Origin: an uncultured Legionella sp.
Lineage (GTDB): Bacteria; Pseudomonadota; Gammaproteobacteria; Legionellales; Legionellaceae
Assembly: GCA_945952115.1 (NCBI GenBank)
Contig: CAMFHA010000003.1
Span: 1 to 59,559, forward strand
DNA: 59,559 nt
Reading direction: 5' to 3'
In this document: positions 27,425 to 34,660 of the stretch, piece by piece
How positions within the stretch are numbered: the stretch's first letter is position 1
Layout of the letters: each line of letters starts with the position of its first letter
Position numbers and translations under genes: made by a program
The notes under the pieces: model-generated
What the model was told of the DNA's origin: nothing
Seen by the model: only the letters and a program-made list of their open reading frames with translations
The model's database searches: none

Positions 27425-28494
27425 ATAATTTAGTTTATCTCCTTGCATTAAATAAAATGAATCAAATTGGGCCACGGACTGCAATGAAGTTACTAGAGCG
27501 CTGGCCTAAATTATATAAGTTATTCGAATTATCCCCTACAGAAATGGAGCAAGCAGGTCTACCAAAACGGCTTGCACAAACACTTAGTCAATTTGACTTT
27601 ACGTTGATAGATGAAGATTTAAATTGGCATAATGCTTCTTCAGAACATCATTTATTAACCTGGGAATCTGCCGATTATCCTGATTTATTAAAAGAAATTC
27701 CTGATCCACCGATTGTTTTATATGCCAAAGGACAGTTAGACGCATTAAAACAACCCACATTAGCTGTTGTAGGAAGTCGTAATCCATCAATTACAGGGAT
27801 TGAAAATGCGAAACAATTTTCCAAAGAAATAACGCGCTATGGAGTAACCATAGTAAGCGGTTTAGCATTAGGAATTGATGCACAAGCTCATCTTGGATGT
27901 TTAGCCTCACAAGGAAAAACAATTGCTGTTCTAGGTACGGGAATTGACTCTATTTATCCTCGCCGCCATCTTAAATTAGCAGAGCAAATTATAGAGAATG
28001 GCCTAGTAATGAGTGAATTTTCTTTAAAAAGCCCACCAATAGCTGGACATTTTCCACGCAGAAATCGTATAATAAGCGGTCTATCATTATGCACATTGGT
28101 TATTGAGGCAGCAATTAAAAGTGGTTCGCTAATTACAGCACGCATGGCACTAGAGCAAAATAGGGATGTATTAGCAATTCCTGGCTCTATCCATAATCCA
28201 TTGGCAAGAGGCTGTCATTTTTTGGTACAACAAGGAGCAAAACTAGTAACCTCTATAGATGATATTTTAAATGAACTTAGATTAGACAAGCAAGCACTTC
28301 ATAGCGAGAAATCTTATTTCCCTCTTGCAAGTGACAATAAAAACCTAGTAAAGTTCATTGGTTTTGAAACAACGAGTATTGATTCAATGAAAATACGTAG
28401 TGGTTTTTCCATTGAACAAATTACTAATGAACTGGCTGAGCTAGAATTACAAGGACAGATTATTGCAGTTCCTGGTGGCTATATAAGGTGTTAA
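27421..28494 (+). CDS. dprA: DNA-processing protein DprA
   Basis: Loads RecA onto incoming single-stranded DNA during natural transformation. The 357-residue protein has an N-terminal helix-hairpin region, the Rossmann core (GSRNPSITG, TIVSGLALGIDAQAH, GTGIDSIYP, FPRRNRIISGL) and a C-terminal winged-helix region (about 310-357). Legionella is naturally competent, so this is expected. ATGA overlap with the lysM gene; the stop is 2 nt before the smg ATG. Confidence 0.95.
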   Translation: MNNLVYLLALNKMNQIGPRTAMKLLERWPKLYKLFELSPTEMEQAGLPKRLAQTLSQFDFTLIDEDLNWHNASSEHHLLTWESADYPDLLKEIPDPPIVLYAKGQLDALKQPTLAVVGSRNPSITGIENAKQFSKEITRYGVTIVSGLALGIDAQAHLGCLASQGKTIAVLGTGIDSIYPRRHLKLAEQIIENGLVMSEFSLKSPPIAGHFPRRNRIISGLSLCTLVIEAAIKSGSLITARMALEQNRDVLAIPGSIHNPLARGCHFLVQQGAKLVTSIDDILNELRLDKQALHSEKSYFPLASDNKNLVKFIGFETTSIDSMKIRSGFSIEQITNELAELELQGQIIAVPGGYIRC

Positions 28495-28495
28495 T

Positions 28496-28930
28496 ATGAA
28501 AGATAATTTATTCGAATTATTATTAAATTTATTTGAACAAAGTCTTACTCAGCTGCAAAAAAATCATCAGTCAACTGATGTCGATGCTGAAGAAATGCAC
28601 AATGAGGAACAACTCAATCCTGATGATAATTCTTTGTATCTTCGTACTGCTCATAAGACGTCAACTCGAGTATTCACCTACGACGAACAAATGAAGTTAA
28701 CTAAGGTCAGCTATCAATTTCTTATGAAAATGAACTTATTAAAAGTCATTGATAGTGATTGTTTAGAACTAGTAATGAACCAACTACAATTTTCAGACTC
28801 ACGTATAGTGACCCTTCAAGAAACAAAATGGGCTATTAGAAGCATTTTAGCTAATAATTTAAATGAAGATCAGTTGGCTTTTCTTGATCTTGTGCTATAC
28901 CAATCAGAAGACAAACTAACTTTGCATTAA
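28496..28930 (+). CDS. smg: Smg family protein (DUF494)
   Basis: A 144-residue acidic protein of the Smg/DUF494 family, recognised by its N-terminal block (NLFELLLNLFEQ), the KVSYQFLMKMNLL core and the C-terminal WAIRSILANNLNEDQLAFLDLVLYQ region. Usually found between dprA and topA; molecular role unsettled. It is coupled to dprA (ATG 2 nt after the stop). Confidence 0.88.
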   Translation: MKDNLFELLLNLFEQSLTQLQKNHQSTDVDAEEMHNEEQLNPDDNSLYLRTAHKTSTRVFTYDEQMKLTKVSYQFLMKMNLLKVIDSDCLELVMNQLQFSDSRIVTLQETKWAIRSILANNLNEDQLAFLDLVLYQSEDKLTLH

Positions 28931-28951
28931 TCATTAAAAAACTTCATAACG

Positions 28952-29023
28952 ATACCCATTCTACCTGAAGATCTTGGTTTTTCGCGATAGCGAAAAACCA
29001 AGATCTTCAGGTAGAATGGGTAT
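28952..29023. repeat. perfect 34-bp-arm hairpin between smg and topA
   Basis: Two 34-bp arms (28952-28985 and 28990-29023) with a GATA loop and no mismatch. The left arm begins ATACCCATTCTACCTGAAGA. The right end runs into TATAAT (29023-29028), a possible -10 of a topA promoter. The stem could block read-through from smg or be a repeat insertion. Confidence 0.93.
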
Positions 29024-29058
29024 ATAATAGATTCATTTAAAAGAAAGGTTTATTTTCC

Positions 29059-31344
29059 ATGAGTAAACACTTGGTAATCGTCGAGTCACCAGCAAAAGCT
29101 AAAACAATTCAAAAATATCTAGGCGCTGATTATGAGGTTTTAGCCTCATATGGGCACGTTCGAGATTTACCTGCTCGCAAAGGCTCTGTCAATCCTGAGC
29201 ATCATTTTGCTATGACTTACGTTCCTTTAGAGAAAAATGCCCGTCATATCGAAACCATTGCCAAAACCTTAAAAAAATCCGACTCACTTTTACTAGCAAC
29301 TGACCCTGATAGAGAGGGTGAAGCCATTTCATGGCATATTTTTGAGCTTATGAAAGAAAAAAATCTAATCAAAGAAAAAAGTGTACATCGCATTTTCTTT
29401 AATGAAATTACTAAATCAGCCATTCAAGAAGCAATCAATAATCCTAGAGCAATTTCCATGGATCTAGTTAATGCTCAACAAGCACGAAGAGCTCTAGACT
29501 ATTTAGTAGGCTTTAATCTTTCACCTTTATTATGGAAAAAAATTCGGCGAGGTCTCTCTGCTGGCCGCGTTCAAAGCCCTGCTCTTAGACTTATTGTTGA
29601 ACGAGAAGAAGAAATTGAACGTTTTATATCTCAAGAATACTGGAAAATTATTGCCCAATGCAATCATCAAAACACAGCGTTTGAAGCGCGACTAACTCAT
29701 TATAATAATGAAAAACTGCAACAATTTACCATTCAAGGACAAAAAAATGCCGAGCAAATAAAAACTCAATTAGTACAAGAGGCTAAGGGTATTTTATCAG
29801 TCATTGAAATTGAAAAAAAACAACGTAAACGTAAACCTTCCCCTCCTTTTATTACCTCTACTCTTCAACAGGAAGCTGCGAGGAAATTAGGTTTTACTGC
29901 ACGAAAAACAATGATGGTTGCACAGCAACTTTATGAAGGGATTGATATTGGCACAGGAACAGTGGGTTTAATCTCTTATATGCGTACAGACTCAGTTAAT
30001 TTAGCATTAGAGGCTATAACAGAAATAAGAGAATTTATTAACGTACGTTATGGTCAAGGACACTGTCCGAAAGAAGCGCGAATTTATAAAACCAAATCCA
30101 AAAATGCTCAAGAAGCACACGAGGCAATTCGTCCAACGTCGATTAAACGTACTCCAGAGATGGTGCAAGCCTCATTAACTAGTGAACAATTTAAATTATA
30201 TAGCCTCATTTGGAAACGTACTCTAGCCAGCCAAATGACTGACGCAATTCTAGATACCGTCGCTGTCGATTTAAGTTCAGGTAAAGGCAATATTTTTAGA
30301 GCCAATGGTTCAACAGTCACTTTTCCTGGATTCCTTACTGTCTATGAAGAAGGCCGGGATGATTCAAAGGAAAAAGAAGAAGAAGGAGAGGGAGCTATTT
30401 TACCTACGTTCTCAATAGGTGAAAAAATATCATTACATGATATTTTAGCCAACCAACATTTTACTGAACCCCCACCAAGATATTCTGAAGCAACTTTGGT
30501 GAAGGCTTTAGAGGAATATGATATTGGCCGCCCTTCGACTTACGCCACCATTATTCATACTTTACAACAAAGAGATTATGTAATAGTAGATAAAAAACGT
30601 TTTGTGCCTACGGATGTTGGGCGTATTGTTAATCGTTTTTTAACTAATTATTTTACCCGTTATGTAGATTATAAATTTACCGCACAACTAGAAGATACTT
30701 TAGATGCCATTTCTCGAGGGGAAAAAGAGTGGATTCCAGTACTAGAAGATTTTTGGAAACCATTTGTCAATCAAATTCAAGACACGGATAATCAAGTACA
30801 ACGGAAAGATGTTACAACAGAACTACTTGAAGAATGCTGTCCAAAATGCAATAAGCCTTTATCAATACGTCTCGGAAAGCGTGGTCGATTTATTGGCTGT
30901 ACGGGCTTTCCTGAGTGTGATTATACACAAGATTTAAGTGGTCAAGATGCGGAGAAAAAAGAAGTTGAAGTAATTGAAGGACGGACTTGTCCATCGTGTC
31001 AGCATGAGCTACATATCAAAACAGGTCGCTATGGCCGTTTTATTGGTTGCAGTAACTACCCACAATGTAAACATATGGAACCTATAGAAAAGCCTGCAGA
31101 CACTGGTGTTACTTGCCCAAAATGCAATGAAGCGCCTATTTTACAACGCAAATCCCGCAAAGGAAAAATCTTTTATTCTTGTGGAAATTATCCTAAATGT
31201 GATTATGCATTATGGAATGAACCAATTAATCGTTCTTGCCCTCAATGCAGTTGGCCTATTCTCACGGTTAAAGAAAACAAACGATCAGGCCGCCAAATAC
31301 TCTGTCCCAAAGAGGGTTGTGGTTATTCTGAAAAAGAACAATAA
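29059..31344 (+). CDS. topA: DNA topoisomerase I
   Basis: Relaxes negative supercoils through a type IA mechanism. The Toprim domain starts VIVESPAKAKTIQKYL with DPDREGEA, the catalytic Tyr is Y307 in SYMRTDSVNL, and four C-terminal zinc ribbons are visible (pairs starting CCPKC, CPSC, CPKC and CPQC, from about residue 593). The 761-residue length is within the normal range. AAAGG Shine-Dalgarno at 10 nt. Transcription may start at the TATAAT by the hairpin. Confidence 0.97.
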   Translation: MSKHLVIVESPAKAKTIQKYLGADYEVLASYGHVRDLPARKGSVNPEHHFAMTYVPLEKNARHIETIAKTLKKSDSLLLATDPDREGEAISWHIFELMKEKNLIKEKSVHRIFFNEITKSAIQEAINNPRAISMDLVNAQQARRALDYLVGFNLSPLLWKKIRRGLSAGRVQSPALRLIVEREEEIERFISQEYWKIIAQCNHQNTAFEARLTHYNNEKLQQFTIQGQKNAEQIKTQLVQEAKGILSVIEIEKKQRKRKPSPPFITSTLQQEAARKLGFTARKTMMVAQQLYEGIDIGTGTVGLISYMRTDSVNLALEAITEIREFINVRYGQGHCPKEARIYKTKSKNAQEAHEAIRPTSIKRTPEMVQASLTSEQFKLYSLIWKRTLASQMTDAILDTVAVDLSSGKGNIFRANGSTVTFPGFLTVYEEGRDDSKEKEEEGEGAILPTFSIGEKISLHDILANQHFTEPPPRYSEATLVKALEEYDIGRPSTYATIIHTLQQRDYVIVDKKRFVPTDVGRIVNRFLTNYFTRYVDYKFTAQLEDTLDAISRGEKEWIPVLEDFWKPFVNQIQDTDNQVQRKDVTTELLEECCPKCNKPLSIRLGKRGRFIGCTGFPECDYTQDLSGQDAEKKEVEVIEGRTCPSCQHELHIKTGRYGRFIGCSNYPQCKHMEPIEKPADTGVTCPKCNEAPILQRKSRKGKIFYSCGNYPKCDYALWNEPINRSCPQCSWPILTVKENKRSGRQILCPKEGCGYSEKEQ

Positions 31345-31387
31345 GCTCACCAATGGGTCACCTCTTCATATGAAGAGGCTTGAGCTT
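31343..31387. terminator. nested hairpin after topA
   Basis: CCTCTTCATATGAAGAGG is an 18-bp perfect palindrome (31361-31378), enclosed by AAGCTCA (31343-31349) and TGAGCTT (31381-31387). It sits in the convergent gap after topA and could terminate either strand, though a strong U-tract is lacking. Confidence 0.65.
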
Positions 31388-31406
31388 TAAATCGTATATC
31401 AAGTAG

Positions 31407-32147
31407 TTAGAGGGTTAGAGCAGCTGATTGATATCTACTAGCACTTGATTCAAACACTTTGACAATTTCTGGTTCTTTTTCACTTTCGATATAACTTATG
31501 TAGTCTAACCTAGACACCAATAGTCGCATACCTGGAGGCATTTCATCTTCGCTTAAATTCTTGTTAATATCATCTATAAGCTTTTCAGCATCATCTATAA
31601 AATGGAATTCTAATTCATCATCTGGATATTGTTCATAAGCATCACGCATTTGTTCCAAAATTAAAGGAATTTTAGATTTATCCAGATTGATAGGCATTTT
31701 ATTCTGACGGTCAATAAATGCTCTATCGGAAGGCTTTTCATCCTCATTCAGTTGCATATTACGAAGAGACTCGCCTCGATTGCCTACAGAATCAGCCAGC
31801 AAAAAAGGTTCAAATATCCACTGCTTTTCATCAATTTTGGAGTTTTCTTCACATAATGATTGTAACGCTAGGAACACACTTCCATTTTTATGCTTTCTTT
31901 GATAGAGCAGATCTGATTCATAGGATTGCCTGGCTGAGCCTACATATACACTAACTACGTCAGCATCTTGTGTCAGATTTGTTATATACGTTTTACATAG
32001 CTCGGAGATTACTTTTACCCTATCCTTTAAAATAGGATGAGCATTATAAGTAACTGCATTTTGTTGAAACTCTGCTCGCACTCCTACTTCTGTGGCAATA
32101 CAGTAACAATTATCATAATCAAGAGATAATATTTTGCGTTTAGTCAT
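31407..32147 (-). CDS. HAD-like protein, candidate Legionella effector
   Basis: A 246-residue protein beginning MTKRKILSLDYDNCYCIATE. LDYDNC has the DxD spacing of a HAD-superfamily nucleophile, though later HAD motifs are not obvious. The stretch VYVGSARQSYESDLLYQRKH, then GSVFLALQSLC, then FLLADSVGN recalls a family I associate with Legionella virulence proteins, but I cannot name it. The acidic C-terminus (SEKEPEI) fits a Dot/Icm signal. No signal peptide. GGGAATG Shine-Dalgarno. Monocistronic, convergent with topA. Confidence 0.6.
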   Translation of the reverse strand: MTKRKILSLDYDNCYCIATEVGVRAEFQQNAVTYNAHPILKDRVKVISELCKTYITNLTQDADVVSVYVGSARQSYESDLLYQRKHKNGSVFLALQSLCEENSKIDEKQWIFEPFLLADSVGNRGESLRNMQLNEDEKPSDRAFIDRQNKMPINLDKSKIPLILEQMRDAYEQYPDDELEFHFIDDAEKLIDDINKNLSEDEMPPGMRLLVSRLDYISYIESEKEPEIVKVFESSASRYQSAALTL

Positions 32148-32176
32148 AACATTCCCAACAAGATATTAAATGAACA

Positions 32177-32204
32177 ATTATACCTATTTTTACTCTTGCT
32201 GTAA
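32177..32204 (-). promoter_or_regulatory. predicted promoter of the HAD-like gene
   Basis: Reading the minus strand: TTACAG (32204-32199), a 16-bp spacer and TATAAT (32182-32177), about 30 bp before the ATG. A good -10 and a moderate -35. Confidence 0.5.
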
Positions 32205-32369
32205 ATTATAAGACAATAACGCTATGCTAATTACAACTTCCCAAATCGCCTTTCACTGCGCTTGAGACAATGTGAGAAGTTGCTATCAATTTTTGCTTTG
32301 AAGACCTTTTTGAGTTTGCCATCACTAGCAAGAAGCGAAAACGATCGAGTAAAAAAATACTGATTGAAC

Positions 32370-32810
32370 TTATTGAGGCTCATTCATTAATTGTTCAATG
32401 TATCGTCTGCAAGTTAAGGGTCGATGAATATAATTAATTAAATGTTTAGTACCTCCTGTACCAGTAATAACCAAAGATCCATATTGTAAAATACTTCCTA
32501 AAATTGATTGACGTATATCAATAGTTTCAATCTTATTTAAGGGCATATCTACAGTTTGACGAACAATAACGCCTGTACGTAAAATAACCTGCTTCTTCTT
32601 AATAGTAATCGATGAAAAATAGTAAGTAACCCATGTCATCGCTATCCAAAGAGCAGCAAAAGCTAATAAAAATAGATTTAAATGATTTAATTGAGGCAAA
32701 TAAATTTGCAATACAATGGGAATACAAAAACCAACAATAGGCCAAAAAAATATAATCCAATGTAAACGAGTAAAATAAAGTATATTTACATCTTTAATTG
32801 TTTCAGTCAT
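32370..32810 (-). CDS. bacterial PH-domain (bPH2/YdbS-like) membrane protein
   Basis: A 146-residue protein with two N-terminal transmembrane segments (about 13-37 and 42-67) followed by a PH-like domain with the family's WVTYYFSSITIKKKQVILRT, MPLNKIETIDIRQSILGSI and YGSLVITGTGG blocks. AAAGGTG Shine-Dalgarno. The function of the YdbS/YdbT-type family is unclear; related proteins stand near membrane-protein and cell-envelope genes. Neighbours give no further clue. Confidence 0.82.
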   Translation of the reverse strand: MTETIKDVNILYFTRLHWIIFFWPIVGFCIPIVLQIYLPQLNHLNLFLLAFAALWIAMTWVTYYFSSITIKKKQVILRTGVIVRQTVDMPLNKIETIDIRQSILGSILQYGSLVITGTGGTKHLINYIHRPLTCRRYIEQLMNEPQ

Positions 32811-32936
32811 TCTGCACCTTTAGATTATTTACACCCTTCATCAATGAAAATGCGGGTATATTACTAGTCTTAATAATTTGTTATTCTATACCCAAGCTCC
32901 TTCAAAATGCTAGTTTTTAGCAAGAGAGTAATTTGA

Positions 32937-33350
32937 ATGAAATCGATAAAATATTGCTTAAATAAACAACTAGCTGAAATCTGCCAACGTTCAGTGCAAA
33001 TTGAAGAGTTTGCCGAAACTATCTACTCTTTACTTCCCGAACAGTTAAAGCCACACTGCAAAGTAAGCAGCTTTAATAAAGGAACTCTCATTTTAGTAAC
33101 TACTGATGCAGTATGGGCCACAGAAATTCGTTATGCTATTCCTGAGTTACGCGATAAGTTAAGGAAGGCTGGAATGTATCAATTAAGCTCGATTAAAGTG
33201 AATATTAAACCTTCAGAGGAATATAAAAAAATAATAAAATCAAAAAACTATGAATTAAGCCAACAAGCCAAGGCAACAATTATTAGTGAATCTCAAAATT
33301 ACGCTTATGAACCTTTAAGAAAAGCATTAATTAGCTTAGCTAGTAAATAA
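32937..33350 (+). CDS. dciA: DciA-like DUF721 protein, replicative-helicase loader
   Basis: A 137-residue protein of the DUF721/DciA family; DciA loads the DnaB helicase in bacteria without DnaC. The family's N-terminal KH-like core is visible (LLPEQLKPHCKVSSFNKGTL, WATEIRYAIPELRDKLRKAG, IKVNIKPS). In many gammaproteobacteria dciA sits by lpxC and secA; here lpxC is 3.3 kb away, separated by accessory genes on the other strand, and secA is absent. A short AGAG precedes the ATG. Confidence 0.82.
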   Translation: MKSIKYCLNKQLAEICQRSVQIEEFAETIYSLLPEQLKPHCKVSSFNKGTLILVTTDAVWATEIRYAIPELRDKLRKAGMYQLSSIKVNIKPSEEYKKIIKSKNYELSQQAKATIISESQNYAYEPLRKALISLASK

Positions 33351-33389
33351 ACCTAGAAACTACTAGGAGTGTCTACTGGGTTTTCTAGG
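33350..33389. repeat. internal-deletion copy of the CCTAGAAA palindrome
   Basis: A 40-bp miniature version of the palindromic element at 12468 and 33899: CCTAGAAA and TTTTCTAGG ends enclose CTACTAGGAGTGTCTACTG, which differs from the full copies at one position in this core. Most of the internal sequence is missing. It overlaps the 3' end of the convergent gene at 33353. Confidence 0.75.
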
Positions 33390-33790
33390 ATAAAAGCTTG
33401 TGCAAAGCGTCTCTCAACCCAATCACTTCCTAAATAATCAAAGCAATCATTAACATAATCTGCTAATTCTTCCTCTGTTAGATGATGTTCAAAACCAGGA
33501 GGTTCAGGCTCGTGATGGACATACTCACCGAAATACTGCTGAGAAAAATCATTATAATCTCGAGTATGTAAAATAAAAAGATGCCACAACTCATCTAAAA
33601 CCAGCAAAGGACCAAAAAGATAAGTAGGCTTATCTTGCTTCGCTCTTTGCTGTTTTAGCCATAACCAGCCCAATAGATCATGAAATAATTGGCTTGCTTC
33701 ATTTAATTGAAACTGGCTATGGGAATAACAAAACTGTTTTAAAAGAGAGCTATTTTTATAACTTAATATCTCTTCGAGTACAACAGGCAT
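33353..33790 (-). CDS. GRDP-like protein (glycine-rich-domain-containing-protein-like)
   Basis: A 145-residue protein with a compact block VLDELWHLFILHTRDYNDFS, then YFGEYVHHEPEPPG, resembling the plant/bacterial GRDP-like domain (first part). No signal peptide or membrane segment. The ATG at 33790 overlaps the upstream microprotein stop as TAATG. The last residues (ENPVDTPSSF) and the stop are encoded by a repeat element, so the native C-terminus may have been replaced. Function unknown. Confidence 0.7.
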   Translation of the reverse strand: MPVVLEEILSYKNSSLLKQFCYSHSQFQLNEASQLFHDLLGWLWLKQQRAKQDKPTYLFGPLLVLDELWHLFILHTRDYNDFSQQYFGEYVHHEPEPPGFEHHLTEEELADYVNDCFDYLGSDWVERRFAQAFILENPVDTPSSF

Positions 33791-33870
33791 TATCCACAAC
33801 AACTTTTATTAGCGCTAGGCTGTTTAGTAATATAACGAACAACACGACAAATCATTTCTTCCTTAGACAT
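33790..33870 (-). CDS. 26-residue microprotein coupled to the GRDP-like gene
   Basis: A short frame starting ATG at 33870 with a strong AGGAG Shine-Dalgarno 6-7 nt upstream and ending TAA, which overlaps the next gene's ATG (TAATG). It encodes 26 residues, starting MSKEEMICRVV and ending ANKSCCG, with Cys8 and a Cys-Cys-Gly terminus. The strong ribosome site, stop-start overlap and lack of any other Shine-Dalgarno for the downstream gene support translation. Redox or metal binding by the CC pair is speculative. Confidence 0.6.
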   Translation of the reverse strand: MSKEEMICRVVRYITKQPSANKSCCG

Positions 33871-33898
33871 GAATTTCTCCTATAGATTATGTTTTGTT

Positions 33899-34078
33899 TA
33901 ACCTAGAAAACGCAGCTGAATCGTAGCTAGAGTGTTTAATGTGCTGATTGTTCAAGAGATTTTGATGATTTTTTGCTGAAGGTGTATCACCCATACGGTG
34001 AAGTAAAAAATCATCAAAATCTCTTGAACAATCAGTGCAGTAGACACTCATAGTAGATTTAACTGCGTTTTCTAGGTT
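33899..34078. repeat. palindromic MITE-like element, copy 2
   Basis: About 180 bp, nearly a full palindrome: left arm about 33899-33974, right arm about 34006-34078 (roughly 73 bp each, a few mismatches), central loop GCTGAAGGTGTATCACC onward. Ends AACCTAGAAAACGCAG and CTGCGTTTTCTAGGTT. The right arm matches copy 1 at 12465-12530 over about 65 bp. It lies upstream of the microprotein gene. Confidence 0.9.
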
Positions 34079-34097
34079 TATACACTATTTATTAAAC

Positions 34098-34577
34098 TTA
34101 ACAAAGAGCTGGATTAGATCTATATTCTTCTTCTTGAGCTAAACAAGCATTAATTACATTACATAGAGTTTTTAAAGCATATATTATTGTCGGGACTACC
34201 ATCATAGCGACTAAAGTAGCAGGGAGATTGGCACTCAATAATGCAGCTCCTGCTGTCACTGCGCCAAGAATAATTAAAAAACTAGCCGTATCAGCTAAGA
34301 AAGCGCCAAGCCTAGGATTCTTTTTTAAAAAATCACTCCGAGAAAGCAAGTTCTTAACAATATAATCAGGAATAATAGTTAATGGTGCAGCTATTAAGCC
34401 TACGCCTGCAAAAGTCCAGAAAGTACCCGAAGCGCTAGCCATAGTAGGACTAAAAAAAGATACTGCACATCGACCGAATACTCCACACACACTACCAACT
34501 GAAGTTCCAAATGGTACTATATTTAAAGCATCATTAAAAAAGCCGCCTGGTGTTAAAGGTTTATTGATAGCTTGCAT
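34098..34577 (-). CDS. membrane protein of unknown function, possible effector
   Basis: A 159-residue hydrophobic protein with about four membrane segments (ASGTFWTFAGVGLIAAPLTI, FLIILGAVTAGAALLSANL and ATLVAMMVVPTIIYALKTL are clearest) and a short polar end AQEEEYRSNPALC. GGGGGAAC lies before the ATG at 34577; the frame opens further upstream. No known domain. Its 3' end abuts the palindromic element. The C-terminal EEE could suggest Dot/Icm export, but this is weak. Confidence 0.6.
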   Translation of the reverse strand: MQAINKPLTPGGFFNDALNIVPFGTSVGSVCGVFGRCAVSFFSPTMASASGTFWTFAGVGLIAAPLTIIPDYIVKNLLSRSDFLKKNPRLGAFLADTASFLIILGAVTAGAALLSANLPATLVAMMVVPTIIYALKTLCNVINACLAQEEEYRSNPALC

Positions 34578-34660
34578 AAAGTGTTCCCCCGTTCTTTTAA
34601 AAAACAGAAGGATACGCCAACAAACCAATAAGGTCAATTTAAATCATTTTACTCTTATTT

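Noticed and set aside
31106..31390. 94-residue plus-strand frame at the end of topA
   Set aside because: Overlaps the zinc-ribbon coding region of topA in another frame and has no ribosome site.
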